Below are positions 22,229 to 30,206 of a DNA stretch of 36,844 bases, piece by piece. The translations under genes were made by a program, and so were the position numbers. The number at the start of each line of letters is the position of its first letter. Position 1 is the stretch's first letter. The DNA is from Bacteroidales bacterium (GTDB taxonomy: Bacteria > Bacteroidota > Bacteroidia > Bacteroidales > UBA932), in the NCBI GenBank assembly GCA_017473705.1, contig JAFUJQ010000030.1, positions 1 to 36,844 on the forward strand, written 5' to 3'. The notes under the pieces are model-generated. The model was not told where the DNA came from. It saw nothing but the letters and a program-made list of their open reading frames with translations, and searched no databases.

Positions 22229-23829
22229 ATGTCCTTCAGTTCATAATCGACATCGCCGCACGTGGTGACCAGGCAGTCATCCGCAGAGTAGGCGCCATCC
22301 AGGACCGACTGGGTGGTGCTGAGGCTGCGGCTGAACGGCTGGCCAGCGCCACAGGAGGCAGACTGAAGCAGGCATTCATGTCGCTTCCTGGTGCATCCTT
22401 CTTCTCGAATCCCATCGTGGCACTGTCGACCGGCATTGGCGTCGTGACACGTCTGGGAATGGAGACGGAGAAGACTGCCACCGCATTCCGCGTGCTCGCG
22501 GGCTCGGAAGAGACTTCCACGAAACTCCTTGGCGAACTGAACAGGTATGCCGATGACACCGTCTGGAACCGTCCTGAGATACAGGAGGCGGCAAAGACCA
22601 TGATGGGCTTCGGTATCTCGACCGAGACGGTCTATCAGGACCTCAAGATGCTGGGAGACGTGGCCATGGGAGACAAGAACAAACTGCAGAGTCTCGCTCT
22701 TGTCTTCGGTCAGATCTCATCTGCCGGCAAACTGCAGGGAAATGACCTTCTCCAACTCATCAACGCCGGATACAACCCTCTTCTCGACATCTCCGAACTC
22801 ACCGGCAAGTCGGTGGCCACTCTCAAGGAGGAGATGAGCAAGGGAGCGATCTCGATGGACCTCGTGAGAAAGGCCTTCGAGAAGGCTACCGGTCCGGGTG
22901 GAAGGTTTAACGGCATGATCGACGAACTGGCTGACACCGCTCCCGGTGCATTCGACCAGATGAAGGGCAAGGCTTCGGCAGGTCTTCTCAGGATCTATGA
23001 CATCATCCAGCCTCTGCTGATACCGGCCTTCCAGACGATGGGTAAGGTCCTCGACAAGGTCTTTGCCGTACTCGAAGCCGTCATCAAGTTCCTCATCGAC
23101 TACGGGAAATGGCTGTTGCCTGTAGTGGCGGCCATTACGGCATATAACGTTGCGGTGAACACTACCGTGCTGGCGCTCAAGGCATGGGTGGCCATCCAGA
23201 AGATCCTGAACGTCGTGATGAGCCTGAACCCGGTGGGTCTTGTCGTGGCAGGCATAGCGGCACTTGTGGCGATAGTTGCGGTGTGCTACAACAAGTTTGC
23301 AGGCTTCAGGGCGGTAGTTCTGACCGTATGGGATGTCCTCAAGAAGTTTGCCGACGTGATCAAGGATTTTGTTCTCGACCGCCTGGAAAAGATGCTCGGA
23401 ATGCTGAACGCCGTCGGTGAGGTGATTGCAAAGATCTTCGGCAAGCCGTGGGAGGCAGTCAAGACAGGCGTCGGCAATGCGGTGTCTTCGCTCGGTGAAA
23501 GGATGAAGGGTACACGTATAGGCCGGAGATACCAGGAGCATCTTGCCGAACAGACGAAGCAGGAACTGTCGGCCCCTAAGGGCGCGGCAGGAGCCGAGGA
23601 AGGCATTTCCGCAGGAACTCTCGGCCTTGGCAGCGTCGACACCTCCAAGGTGGCGAATGACATCACTACCGGAGGCACGAGAAACACTTCAATAACGCTC
23701 AACATAGCCAAGTTCTGGGAGGACGTCAACGTGTTCCCGGCAGAGGATATGGACATGAACATGCTTACAAGGAAGGTCCTTGAAGCGATAAACAGGTCTC
23801 TTGAGGCCGCAACAAGCGCAGCACGATGA
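22225..23829 (+). CDS. Tail tape measure protein
   Basis: A 534-residue protein located after the chaperones. The N-terminus is helical, then a tape-measure domain with RVLAGSEETSTKLLGELNRY and AKTMMGFGISTETVYQDLK, the usual tape_meas_nterm pattern. Hydrophobic stretches (about 298-355) may be membrane-active. The short length suggests a fairly short tail. The stop overlaps the next start. Confidence 0.85.
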   Translation: MNVLQFIIDIAARGDQAVIRRVGAIQDRLGGAEAAAERLASATGGRLKQAFMSLPGASFFSNPIVALSTGIGVVTRLGMETEKTATAFRVLAGSEETSTKLLGELNRYADDTVWNRPEIQEAAKTMMGFGISTETVYQDLKMLGDVAMGDKNKLQSLALVFGQISSAGKLQGNDLLQLINAGYNPLLDISELTGKSVATLKEEMSKGAISMDLVRKAFEKATGPGGRFNGMIDELADTAPGAFDQMKGKASAGLLRIYDIIQPLLIPAFQTMGKVLDKVFAVLEAVIKFLIDYGKWLLPVVAAITAYNVAVNTTVLALKAWVAIQKILNVVMSLNPVGLVVAGIAALVAIVAVCYNKFAGFRAVVLTVWDVLKKFADVIKDFVLDRLEKMLGMLNAVGEVIAKIFGKPWEAVKTGVGNAVSSLGERMKGTRIGRRYQEHLAEQTKQELSAPKGAAGAEEGISAGTLGLGSVDTSKVANDITTGGTRNTSITLNIAKFWEDVNVFPAEDMDMNMLTRKVLEAINRSLEAATSAAR

Positions 23830-24431
23830 TCACTTATCAGATAGACAGCGAGACCGGCAATGTCAAGGCGCTGATCAAGACACCGCCGTACCTCAGTTTT
23901 CTCCAGTCTGCAGTCATGCGTCCGGACGGAAGCGGATATGACCTGTCCATGCTGACGGAGCAGCAGATGGCTGAGGCAGTGGCCAATGCCAACGGCGTGC
24001 CGATGAAGTGCCCGCTCTGGATGAGGCTTGAGGGTGAGGAGTGGTGGCTGCTTCCGTATGAACCGATCGTGTCGGTCAACGGCAAGAATGTCATCGTCAA
24101 GAAGCAGGTCTCCAAGGGCAAGGTCAGAGGATCCATCAAGGAGAGATGGTCACAGGATGACTACCAGATAAGCATCAGCGGAATCCTCATCAACCCTTCC
24201 GGCACCGGATTTCCTGATGAGGACGTGAAGAGGCTGAGACGTCTCTGCGAGGCGGGAAAGGTGCAGGTGATGAGCCCGCTTATGGAAGTCTTCTCCATCG
24301 ATCAGATCGTGATTGAGGGTTATGACTTTCCGTTCACTTCAGGCCCGAACAACCAGGCATACACTATCAGCGCATCTAGCGACGACATATACAAACTGCT
24401 GCTCCGCAGCGAGGACTTGAAGATACAGTAG
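23826..24431 (+). CDS. DUF6046-like tail protein
   Basis: A 201-residue protein, MITYQIDSETGNVKALIKTP, overlapping the tape-measure stop by 4 nt. KRRWSQ-type basic patches and a GSIKERWSQDDYQISISGIL segment lead to a C-terminal FSSG-like region (YDFPFTSGPNNQAYTISAS). Proteins of this kind lie between tape measure and hub in Bacteroidales contractile phages; the DUF6046 name is from memory. Likely a baseplate hub-associated or DNA-circularisation-like protein. Confidence 0.6.
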   Translation: MITYQIDSETGNVKALIKTPPYLSFLQSAVMRPDGSGYDLSMLTEQQMAEAVANANGVPMKCPLWMRLEGEEWWLLPYEPIVSVNGKNVIVKKQVSKGKVRGSIKERWSQDDYQISISGILINPSGTGFPDEDVKRLRRLCEAGKVQVMSPLMEVFSIDQIVIEGYDFPFTSGPNNQAYTISASSDDIYKLLLRSEDLKIQ

Positions 24432-24432
24432 C

Positions 24433-25386
24433 ATGTTCACGATGGCTTATGACATACAGGTCGGAGACTACAGGCTCGGAATGCTGGAGAAGGTCGAGAT
24501 AAACAGGTCGGTGGAACTGCTGGCCGACACGGCCGTCATCACTCTGCCTGCGGCCGAATACAATGCCGCGCTGGATGTGGAGTCGAAGATAAGGAGAGGC
24601 GACAGGGTCGTCATCTCGCTCGGCTACGAGGAGACCGGACTGGTCGAGGAGTTCCGCGGATGGGTGCAGCGTGTCGGTACCGACAACGGCACCGTCACCC
24701 TCGAATGCGAGGATGACCTGTTCAAGTTCCGCGTCGGTCTCGATGACCAGCAGAAGAGCAATATAACGCTTGCAGATCTTCTCAGGCTGGTGGTGGCCGG
24801 AATCGGCGGGGGCTACGGGATAGATTGCAGTTACAGTTGGACATACGAGAAGTTCACCATCAACAGCGCGACCGGCTTCGATGTGCTGAAGAAGGTGCAG
24901 GAGGAAAGCGGTGCGGACATCTACATTCAGGACGGAGTGCTGCATGTCCATGCTCCGGGCGAGAAGGTCGGCAAAGACATCATCTATGACTTCTCTCAGA
25001 ACGTGCAGTCATGCGACCTTAACTACAGGCGTGCGGATGAAAGGAGGGTGCAGGTGGTGGTGAAGGCGGTGATGCCAGACGGAAAGGTCAAGGAAAGGCA
25101 CTACGGCAGCACCGGAGGAGACAAGGTCGAGGTGAAATGCGCCACTTCTGACGACGAGTCGATGAGGCTCAGGGGCGAATCGGAGCACAAGAGGCTGTCA
25201 TTCGACGGATACGACGGAAGCATCACTACATGGCTGGTGCCGTTCATAATGCCGGGAGACTGCGCCGATCTGCATGATGCGGATTATGACTACAAGGACG
25301 GAAGATATTACGTGCGGGCTGTCAAGACCGAGTTCGGCAGTTCCGGAGGCACGAGGACGATAGAACTCGGATTCAGACTGACATGA
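24433..25386 (+). CDS. Baseplate hub protein (late control D/Mu gp44-like)
   Basis: A 317-residue beta-rich protein, opening YDIQVGDYRLGMLEKVEINR, with a fold-typical ATGFDVLKKVQEESGADIYI segment and a C-terminal domain containing HKRLSFDGYDGSITTWLVP. This resembles the gpD/gp27-type hub that closes the tube. Start is ATG 24433, 1 nt after the previous stop; ATG at 24442 is also possible. Confidence 0.75.
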   Translation: MFTMAYDIQVGDYRLGMLEKVEINRSVELLADTAVITLPAAEYNAALDVESKIRRGDRVVISLGYEETGLVEEFRGWVQRVGTDNGTVTLECEDDLFKFRVGLDDQQKSNITLADLLRLVVAGIGGGYGIDCSYSWTYEKFTINSATGFDVLKKVQEESGADIYIQDGVLHVHAPGEKVGKDIIYDFSQNVQSCDLNYRRADERRVQVVVKAVMPDGKVKERHYGSTGGDKVEVKCATSDDESMRLRGESEHKRLSFDGYDGSITTWLVPFIMPGDCADLHDADYDYKDGRYYVRAVKTEFGSSGGTRTIELGFRLT

Positions 25387-25895
25387 CACCGGAAAAGAGA
25401 CTGGCAGACAACATAAGGAGGATAAGCCCTGTCGCGCTGTGGATCACTCAGGGAGTGGTGGAATCGGTGGACGGTCAGACATGCACGGTCAGCATAGGTG
25501 AGGCCACCTTCTCAGGCATCAGGCTGAGGGCTTCGCTGACGGACAGGGAGAGACAGATCCTGCTGGTGCCGAAGGTCGGAAGCGCCGTGACCCTGGCTTC
25601 TCTGTCCGGAGACTTCAACGACATGGTCGTGGTGCAGGTGGATGAGGTGGAGACAGTGACTGTCAACGGAGGTAAACTCGGAGGACTGGTCAATATCGAG
25701 ACGCTCACGGAGAAGATCAACGAACTTGTGGAGGCTTTCAACAGCCACACGCATACGATCACTCCCGGAACCATCAACACGACCGGAAGCGCAGCGGCAC
25801 AGTCCAATCCATCACCGGTGACAGTGCCGGCAGTCGGCCGGAAGGCAAGAAAACTGAACCGTAAGGATTACGAAGACGATAAGATAACGCACTGA
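25383..25895 (+). CDS. Baseplate spike protein (gpV/Mu gp45-like)
   Basis: A 170-residue protein overlapping the hub gene by 4 nt. The N-terminal OB-like domain (WITQGVVESVDGQTCTVSIG) is followed by a beta-strand region and AFNSHTHTITPG, a histidine motif like the HxH iron-binding tips of P2/phi92 spikes. It would form the membrane-piercing needle under the hub. Confidence 0.75.
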   Translation: MTPEKRLADNIRRISPVALWITQGVVESVDGQTCTVSIGEATFSGIRLRASLTDRERQILLVPKVGSAVTLASLSGDFNDMVVVQVDEVETVTVNGGKLGGLVNIETLTEKINELVEAFNSHTHTITPGTINTTGSAAAQSNPSPVTVPAVGRKARKLNRKDYEDDKITH

Positions 25896-25896
25896 C

Positions 25897-26202
25897 ATGA
25901 AAGGCATACAACTGACAGATTATGACCTTGCCGTCAAGGTCGAGAGGGACAGCAGCGGGAAGATCCTGAACGGGATGGTCGTGGGAGACGTGCTCCATCA
26001 GAACCAGGCTGTCATCCTCAGCATCAGGAAGGGCGAACTGAAGGAGAATCCTTCCGTCGGTGTGGGGCTGGCCGACATGCTGCTTGAGCATGACCTGGCT
26101 GCTATACAGAACGAGATACGTCAGCAACTGGAGATGGACGGACAGAAGGTCTCCATGGTGCGGGTGACTCATCAGGAGGTAATCATAAACGCTAAATATT
26201 GA
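25897..26202 (+). CDS. gp25/gpW-like baseplate wedge protein (tentative)
   Basis: A 101-residue protein. An acidic N-terminus is followed by LKENPSVGVGLADMLLEHD and AAIQNEIRQQLEMDG, a pattern resembling the gp25/W family core. It sits between spike and lysis genes; Mu has gp46 after gp45. Assignment is by order and weak similarity. Confidence 0.55.
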   Translation: MKGIQLTDYDLAVKVERDSSGKILNGMVVGDVLHQNQAVILSIRKGELKENPSVGVGLADMLLEHDLAAIQNEIRQQLEMDGQKVSMVRVTHQEVIINAKY

Positions 26203-26208
26203 AGAATT

Positions 26209-26838
26209 ATGGAAAATCTGTTTACGCCGCTCAAGTCGGTACTGGTCACAGCCTTGTGCGCTGTCCTGGCGTTCTTTGCGCCTATCGCGAATCTGATATT
26301 CGCTGTGTTCATCATCTTCCTTCTCAACTGCATCGCGGGAATTATCGCGGATGTGGTGACCGACAGGAAGCAGTTCGATCTGAAGAAGTTCTTCCACTGT
26401 CTGCTGGAGACGATGGTTTTCTACATGATCATCATGGCAGTCTACGTCATCGGTGACAAGTTGCTGAACATCGCAGGAGCCATACAGTGCAGCACGGTGA
26501 TAGTCTATGCGATTCTGTATTTCTACGGCACGAACATCCTGAGGAACTGCATCAAACTGTTTCCGGACTCGAAGACGCTCAAGTTCCTCTACTACGTCCT
26601 GTCATTCGAGATCATCAAGAACCTGCCGTATATGGAGCGTTTCAAGGAGAAGGAGGCCGAAGTGACCGAGGAACTCAAGGAAGAGGAAGAAACCGAAACC
26701 GCTGCGGAACCGGCAGATAGGAAGCCTACTCTGGGCGACACATGCACATGTGAGGTCTGCGCATACAGGCCGTGCAAGATTCCGGTGGATGAGTTCTGTC
26801 CGATGTATTACGGAGGAGAGAAGGAAGAAAATGGCTGA
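26209..26838 (+). CDS. Holin (phage holin family), Cys-rich C-terminal tail
   Basis: A 209-residue membrane protein. Hydrophobic segments lie at about 10-30, 30-50, 62-85 and 90-110, typical of the Phage_holin_4-type proteins of Bacteroidales. The tail is Glu-rich and ends with [11 protein letters not shown] and EFCPMYYGG, a possible metal-binding knuckle that is unusual for a holin. The endolysin gene overlaps it by 8 nt. Confidence 0.7.
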   Translation: MENLFTPLKSVLVTALCAVLAFFAPIANLIFAVFIIFLLNCIAGIIADVVTDRKQFDLKKFFHCLLETMVFYMIIMAVYVIGDKLLNIAGAIQCSTVIVYAILYFYGTNILRNCIKLFPDSKTLKFLYYVLSFEIIKNLPYMERFKEKEAEVTEELKEEEETETAAEPADRKPTLGDTCTCEVCAYRPCKIPVDEFCPMYYGGEKEENG

Positions 26839-27346
26839 CGTGGATAAACTGCTGCCTTTCATTCTTGCATGGGAAGGCAGGTTCGTCAATGACCCGACAG
26901 ACAAGGGAGGAGCGACGAACATGGGCGTGACCCTCAAGACATGGAGGGCCGTCGGATACGACAAGGACGGTGACGGAGACATCGATGTTGACGATCTTAA
27001 ACTCCTGAGCAGAGAAGACGTACGTGACAGGGTCCTGAAGCCTCACTACTGGGATAGATGGAAGGCTGACAGCCTGAAGTCGCAGAGAGTGGCAGACATC
27101 CTCGTGGACTGGACATGGTGCTCCGGCAAGTGGGGAATCGTCATCCCTCAGAGGATTCTCTGCGTTCCTGATGACGGAATAGTCGGACCGCTGACACTGA
27201 GCGCGGCAAACAGCATAGATCCGGAAAGGTTCGTGGCACAGGTCTACGAAGCAAGAAAAAACTTCATCCGCCGGATAGTTCAAAGGGATGAGACACAGGA
27301 GAAGTATTACAGAGGCTGGATGAACCGCCTCGCAGAGTTACGATGA
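26831..27346 (+). CDS. Endolysin, GH108-type lysozyme
   Basis: A 171-residue protein; ATG 26831 is chosen over the upstream TTG start within the holin gene. [20 protein letters not shown] contains the catalytic Glu of glycosyl hydrolase family 108 (usual form EGGYVNDPxDPGGATKYGIT). The second half matches the GH108/peptidoglycan-binding layout (NRLAELR at the end). It cleaves host peptidoglycan after holin action. No signal peptide is visible. Confidence 0.85.
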   Translation: MADVDKLLPFILAWEGRFVNDPTDKGGATNMGVTLKTWRAVGYDKDGDGDIDVDDLKLLSREDVRDRVLKPHYWDRWKADSLKSQRVADILVDWTWCSGKWGIVIPQRILCVPDDGIVGPLTLSAANSIDPERFVAQVYEARKNFIRRIVQRDETQEKYYRGWMNRLAELR

Positions 27347-27347
27347 C

Positions 27348-27857
27348 ATGAAAAACCATCTGGTAATCATATTCTTAGTTTTGTTGTTAGGTCTGACATC
27401 CTGCGGCATGCAGAAGACGGTGATGTCGCAGGAGGTTCAGGCTGATGCCAGAGCAGAAATGGCCGACAGCACAGTACTGTCGAGCGCCATAGAAAAGATC
27501 GTCCGCGCAAAAGTGGATGAGATCCTTGACAAGTCGATAGCAAACAATCTGTGGGTAGAGCGAAAGGTATGGAGTCCTCCGGATACAGCCGGCAATCAGT
27601 ATATTGTATCGGAGGAGCGGGTAAGGTCAGAGACCCGCGTGACGGAGACCAGGGAATCGACCATTACGGATGTCGAGCAGGTCACCGAGAAGACTGACAG
27701 CACATCGGTGTCGGCAAGCATAGAGGATCTTGTGGTGGACACTAAAACAGATATAACAGAAAAGAATGGGCTGCCCTGGTGGCAGAAGACACTGATGGTC
27801 ATCGGGGCGGCATTTCTGATATTCTTGGTCATTAGAATAGTGCTGAAGTTCATATGA
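27348..27857 (+). CDS. Candidate unimolecular spanin (lipoprotein with C-terminal TM)
   Basis: A 169-residue protein next to holin and endolysin. The N-terminus is a lipoprotein signal with lipobox LTSC (C19), so it could be anchored in the outer membrane. The middle is charged and Thr/Ser/Glu-rich (about 30-138), and the C-terminal 25 residues form a TM helix (VIGAAFLIFLVIRIVLKF). An outer-membrane lipid anchor joined to an inner-membrane helix is the architecture of u-spanins, which fuse the two membranes in lysis. Confidence 0.65.
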   Translation: MKNHLVIIFLVLLLGLTSCGMQKTVMSQEVQADARAEMADSTVLSSAIEKIVRAKVDEILDKSIANNLWVERKVWSPPDTAGNQYIVSEERVRSETRVTETRESTITDVEQVTEKTDSTSVSASIEDLVVDTKTDITEKNGLPWWQKTLMVIGAAFLIFLVIRIVLKFI

Positions 27858-28132
27858 AGATAACGGTAGAACGGAGACAGACACTGTCAGATATAGCAAT
27901 ACAGGTATATGGGGATGTGAGAGCGGTGGGAATACTCATGGTCGAGAACGGAGTGAGCCTCACCGATGATCTGGAACCGGGGACGGTGCTGGAATGCCCT
28001 GAAGCCGAGTATGACAGGTATCTGCAGATGTATGTCGTCAGACGCGGCATCAGGCCGGCGACAGCCTTGGATCCGGACGGAGAGATAAGGGCAAAAGTAT
28101 TCACACAAGAGTTCACAGAAGAGTTCAAGTAA
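27854..28132 (+). CDS. LysM-like tail protein (gpX-type)
   Basis: A 92-residue protein overlapping the spanin stop by 4 nt. TLSDIAIQVYGDVRAVGIL leads to LEPGTVLECPEAE, a LysM-like repeat as in P2 gpX, which attaches to baseplates. The remaining C-terminal part is charged. Starts after the lysis cassette, indicating baseplate genes flank the lysis genes. Confidence 0.65.
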   Translation: MKITVERRQTLSDIAIQVYGDVRAVGILMVENGVSLTDDLEPGTVLECPEAEYDRYLQMYVVRRGIRPATALDPDGEIRAKVFTQEFTEEFK

Positions 28133-28992
28133 TGGCAAGGACAATCAAGCAGATTAAGAAGAGCATGACGGATCAGTTCATGGCTGATCAGGTCATCAGG
28201 GACAGATATGGCCTTACAGGGCGTGAGTCGTTTGAGTCGGCATTCAGCGCCGTGTCGGTCGAGAGCATCATCTTCGGCATCGTGGCGGCTGCGGTCTATG
28301 TCCTTGAGACGATGTTCGAGGCATTCCGCACAGAGATAGAAAGGAAGATCACATCTGCAGTGGTGGCTTCCATACCATGGTACCATAAGGTCTGTCTGGA
28401 GTACCAGCATGGCGACAGCCTGATCCTCGACGAATCGACGTATGAATATGTCTATCCAGCGGTCGACGCATCCAAGAGAAAGGTCAAGTTCGCTTCATGC
28501 AGAGACAGAGGTGGCGGTATTTACATACTGGTGGCCGGAGAAGATGCGGAAGGTAATCCTACAGCCCTTTCGAATGATGTTATAACGGCGTTCAGAGAGT
28601 ATGTCAACAGACGCAAGCCGGCCGGTGTGATAGCCGAGGTGTACTCGTATGATCCGGACACCGTCAGGATACGGATGACCGTGCAGTATGACCCTATCGT
28701 GATGAACTCTGACGGCTCGCTCATCTCGGATCCGTCAGTCTTTCCTGTCGAGGATGCGGTCAACGGCTATCTGTCTGGCATTATCTACGGAGGAACCTTC
28801 AACAAGAACAGGATGATCGATGCCGTTCAGGCTGCAGAGGGTGTGAAGGACCTGGTGCTTGACGAAGTCCTCGCCAAGCCGGTAGACGCACAGTCATATG
28901 CTGCGGTAGTCGGCAACAACTATAAATCAGTCGGAGGATCATTCAGATCGTCTGACCTTAAAGCCACCATCAGTTATGTACTGGAGATTTGA
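28132..28992 (+). CDS. Baseplate protein J-like (Mu gp47-like)
   Basis: A 286-residue protein. ARTIKQIKKSMTDQFM begins the chain; the middle contains EYVNRRKPAGVIAEVYSYDP, matching the region of baseplate J proteins (usually RxPAG). The C-terminal third shows alternating strands and an AVQAAEGVKDLVL segment. It would form the wedge ring at the tail end. Overlaps the next gene by 17 nt. Confidence 0.75.
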   Translation: MARTIKQIKKSMTDQFMADQVIRDRYGLTGRESFESAFSAVSVESIIFGIVAAAVYVLETMFEAFRTEIERKITSAVVASIPWYHKVCLEYQHGDSLILDESTYEYVYPAVDASKRKVKFASCRDRGGGIYILVAGEDAEGNPTALSNDVITAFREYVNRRKPAGVIAEVYSYDPDTVRIRMTVQYDPIVMNSDGSLISDPSVFPVEDAVNGYLSGIIYGGTFNKNRMIDAVQAAEGVKDLVLDEVLAKPVDAQSYAAVVGNNYKSVGGSFRSSDLKATISYVLEI

Positions 28993-29458
28993 CCCTAACA
29001 AATTCGCGCTGCACATGCTTCCACCGCTCTTGCGGAAAAAAGGCATCTATGCGCTGCTGAAGTGCCTGATGATTGGCATCAGTGCGGTTCACCGGATGTT
29101 TGTGGACTTCAGGGCGGTCATAATGCGTCAACTGAACTACAACGGCTTCACCATATCGCTTGAGAGGTTCCTGAACGAGCAGTTCAGCCTTGAGAATGAA
29201 ATCTTCATCAAGGACTACGCGACCGACAATGTATATCTCCACATGAAGGGCGAGACACCGGAAGAGGTCTATGCGGGATACCAGAATGAAGGAGACGTGC
29301 TGGTGCTTTCATCTACCGGACCGGACAAGGTTTCAGGAGGATTCACGATCATGATACCGGTAGGACTCGCGACAGAAGAAAACCTCCTTGTCATCAGGAA
29401 GTGGGTCGACTATTACCACATGGCAGGCACAACATATAAAATAGATACTTATGAATAA
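28976..29458 (+). CDS. gpI/Mu gp48-like tail protein
   Basis: A 160-residue protein located directly downstream of the J-like gene, where gpI lies in P2 and gp48 in Mu. The N-terminus (MYWRFDPNKFALHMLPPLLR) is aromatic and basic and the remainder mixed alpha/beta. The order supports a baseplate wedge role bridging to the fibre. No signature motif. Confidence 0.55.
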   Translation: MYWRFDPNKFALHMLPPLLRKKGIYALLKCLMIGISAVHRMFVDFRAVIMRQLNYNGFTISLERFLNEQFSLENEIFIKDYATDNVYLHMKGETPEEVYAGYQNEGDVLVLSSTGPDKVSGGFTIMIPVGLATEENLLVIRKWVDYYHMAGTTYKIDTYE

Positions 29459-30203
29459 ATTGCTAACATTCCCTGGCTTGCAGCCAATATATCTGGGAGA
29501 CATCGATTTTCTCCAGGAGTCGGTCAGAGACTCATTCGTTCAACTTCTCCGCGGACTTACGGGCGATGAGAAGCCGAACTGCATCCTGCAGAAGGCTACG
29601 GTAGACAAGGATGGTGTCGCCTGCGTCGACGGAGAGATCTTGCCGTACAAGGCCTATTCCGGCACAGACATAGGCACTCCGAGCATCAGGGTCGTGACAG
29701 TGCTTGAGGGAGAGCGCACCTTCAAGAACGGAGATGTGCATGCCTGTCATGAAAGACGTTATGGTGAAGAATACGTGACTGTTGGAGGCGTGAGATTCCC
29801 GCTGTTGACGGATCTTCTGTTCTCGCGTTTCAGCGTGAAAAGAGGTACATCGAACTTCACCAATAATGACATATTGTCGGCTGAACGACATGTCTCATAC
29901 AGTAAGATCACCTCGTCCTGCATTCAGATCGAGATCAAGGTAAAGTTCACTGCTGCAGCGGATGTATCCACAATCTTCGACGATGAGGTTGTCACTGTGC
30001 CGAGCGCTGTCGTATCTCAGGGAAACAGATATTACACTATGGTCGCAGAGATAGCCGGAAGTCTTGTCAGTCTGCCGGCGAAGGTGTCCTTCCGGGCAGA
30101 TGAAAATGTCAACTCCGCTCGTATGACAGTTACCATTCCTCCGACCTCTTTTAGCGAGGATGCTGAAGCAATGTTGAGTTTTATGTTAGTAATCAATCAG
30201 TAA
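29451..30203 (+). CDS. Tail-fibre-proximal protein, unknown
   Basis: A 250-residue beta-rich protein, NKLLTFPGLQPIYLGDIDFL, between gpI-like and tail fibre genes. It resembles a baseplate-fibre adapter in order only. An internal segment (KRGTSNFTNNDILSAERHVS) and beta-strand C-terminus (NSARMTVTIPPTSFSED) show no enzyme motif. It overlaps the previous gene by 8 nt. Confidence 0.55.
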   Translation: MNKLLTFPGLQPIYLGDIDFLQESVRDSFVQLLRGLTGDEKPNCILQKATVDKDGVACVDGEILPYKAYSGTDIGTPSIRVVTVLEGERTFKNGDVHACHERRYGEEYVTVGGVRFPLLTDLLFSRFSVKRGTSNFTNNDILSAERHVSYSKITSSCIQIEIKVKFTAAADVSTIFDDEVVTVPSAVVSQGNRYYTMVAEIAGSLVSLPAKVSFRADENVNSARMTVTIPPTSFSEDAEAMLSFMLVINQ

Positions 30204-30206
30204 ACC

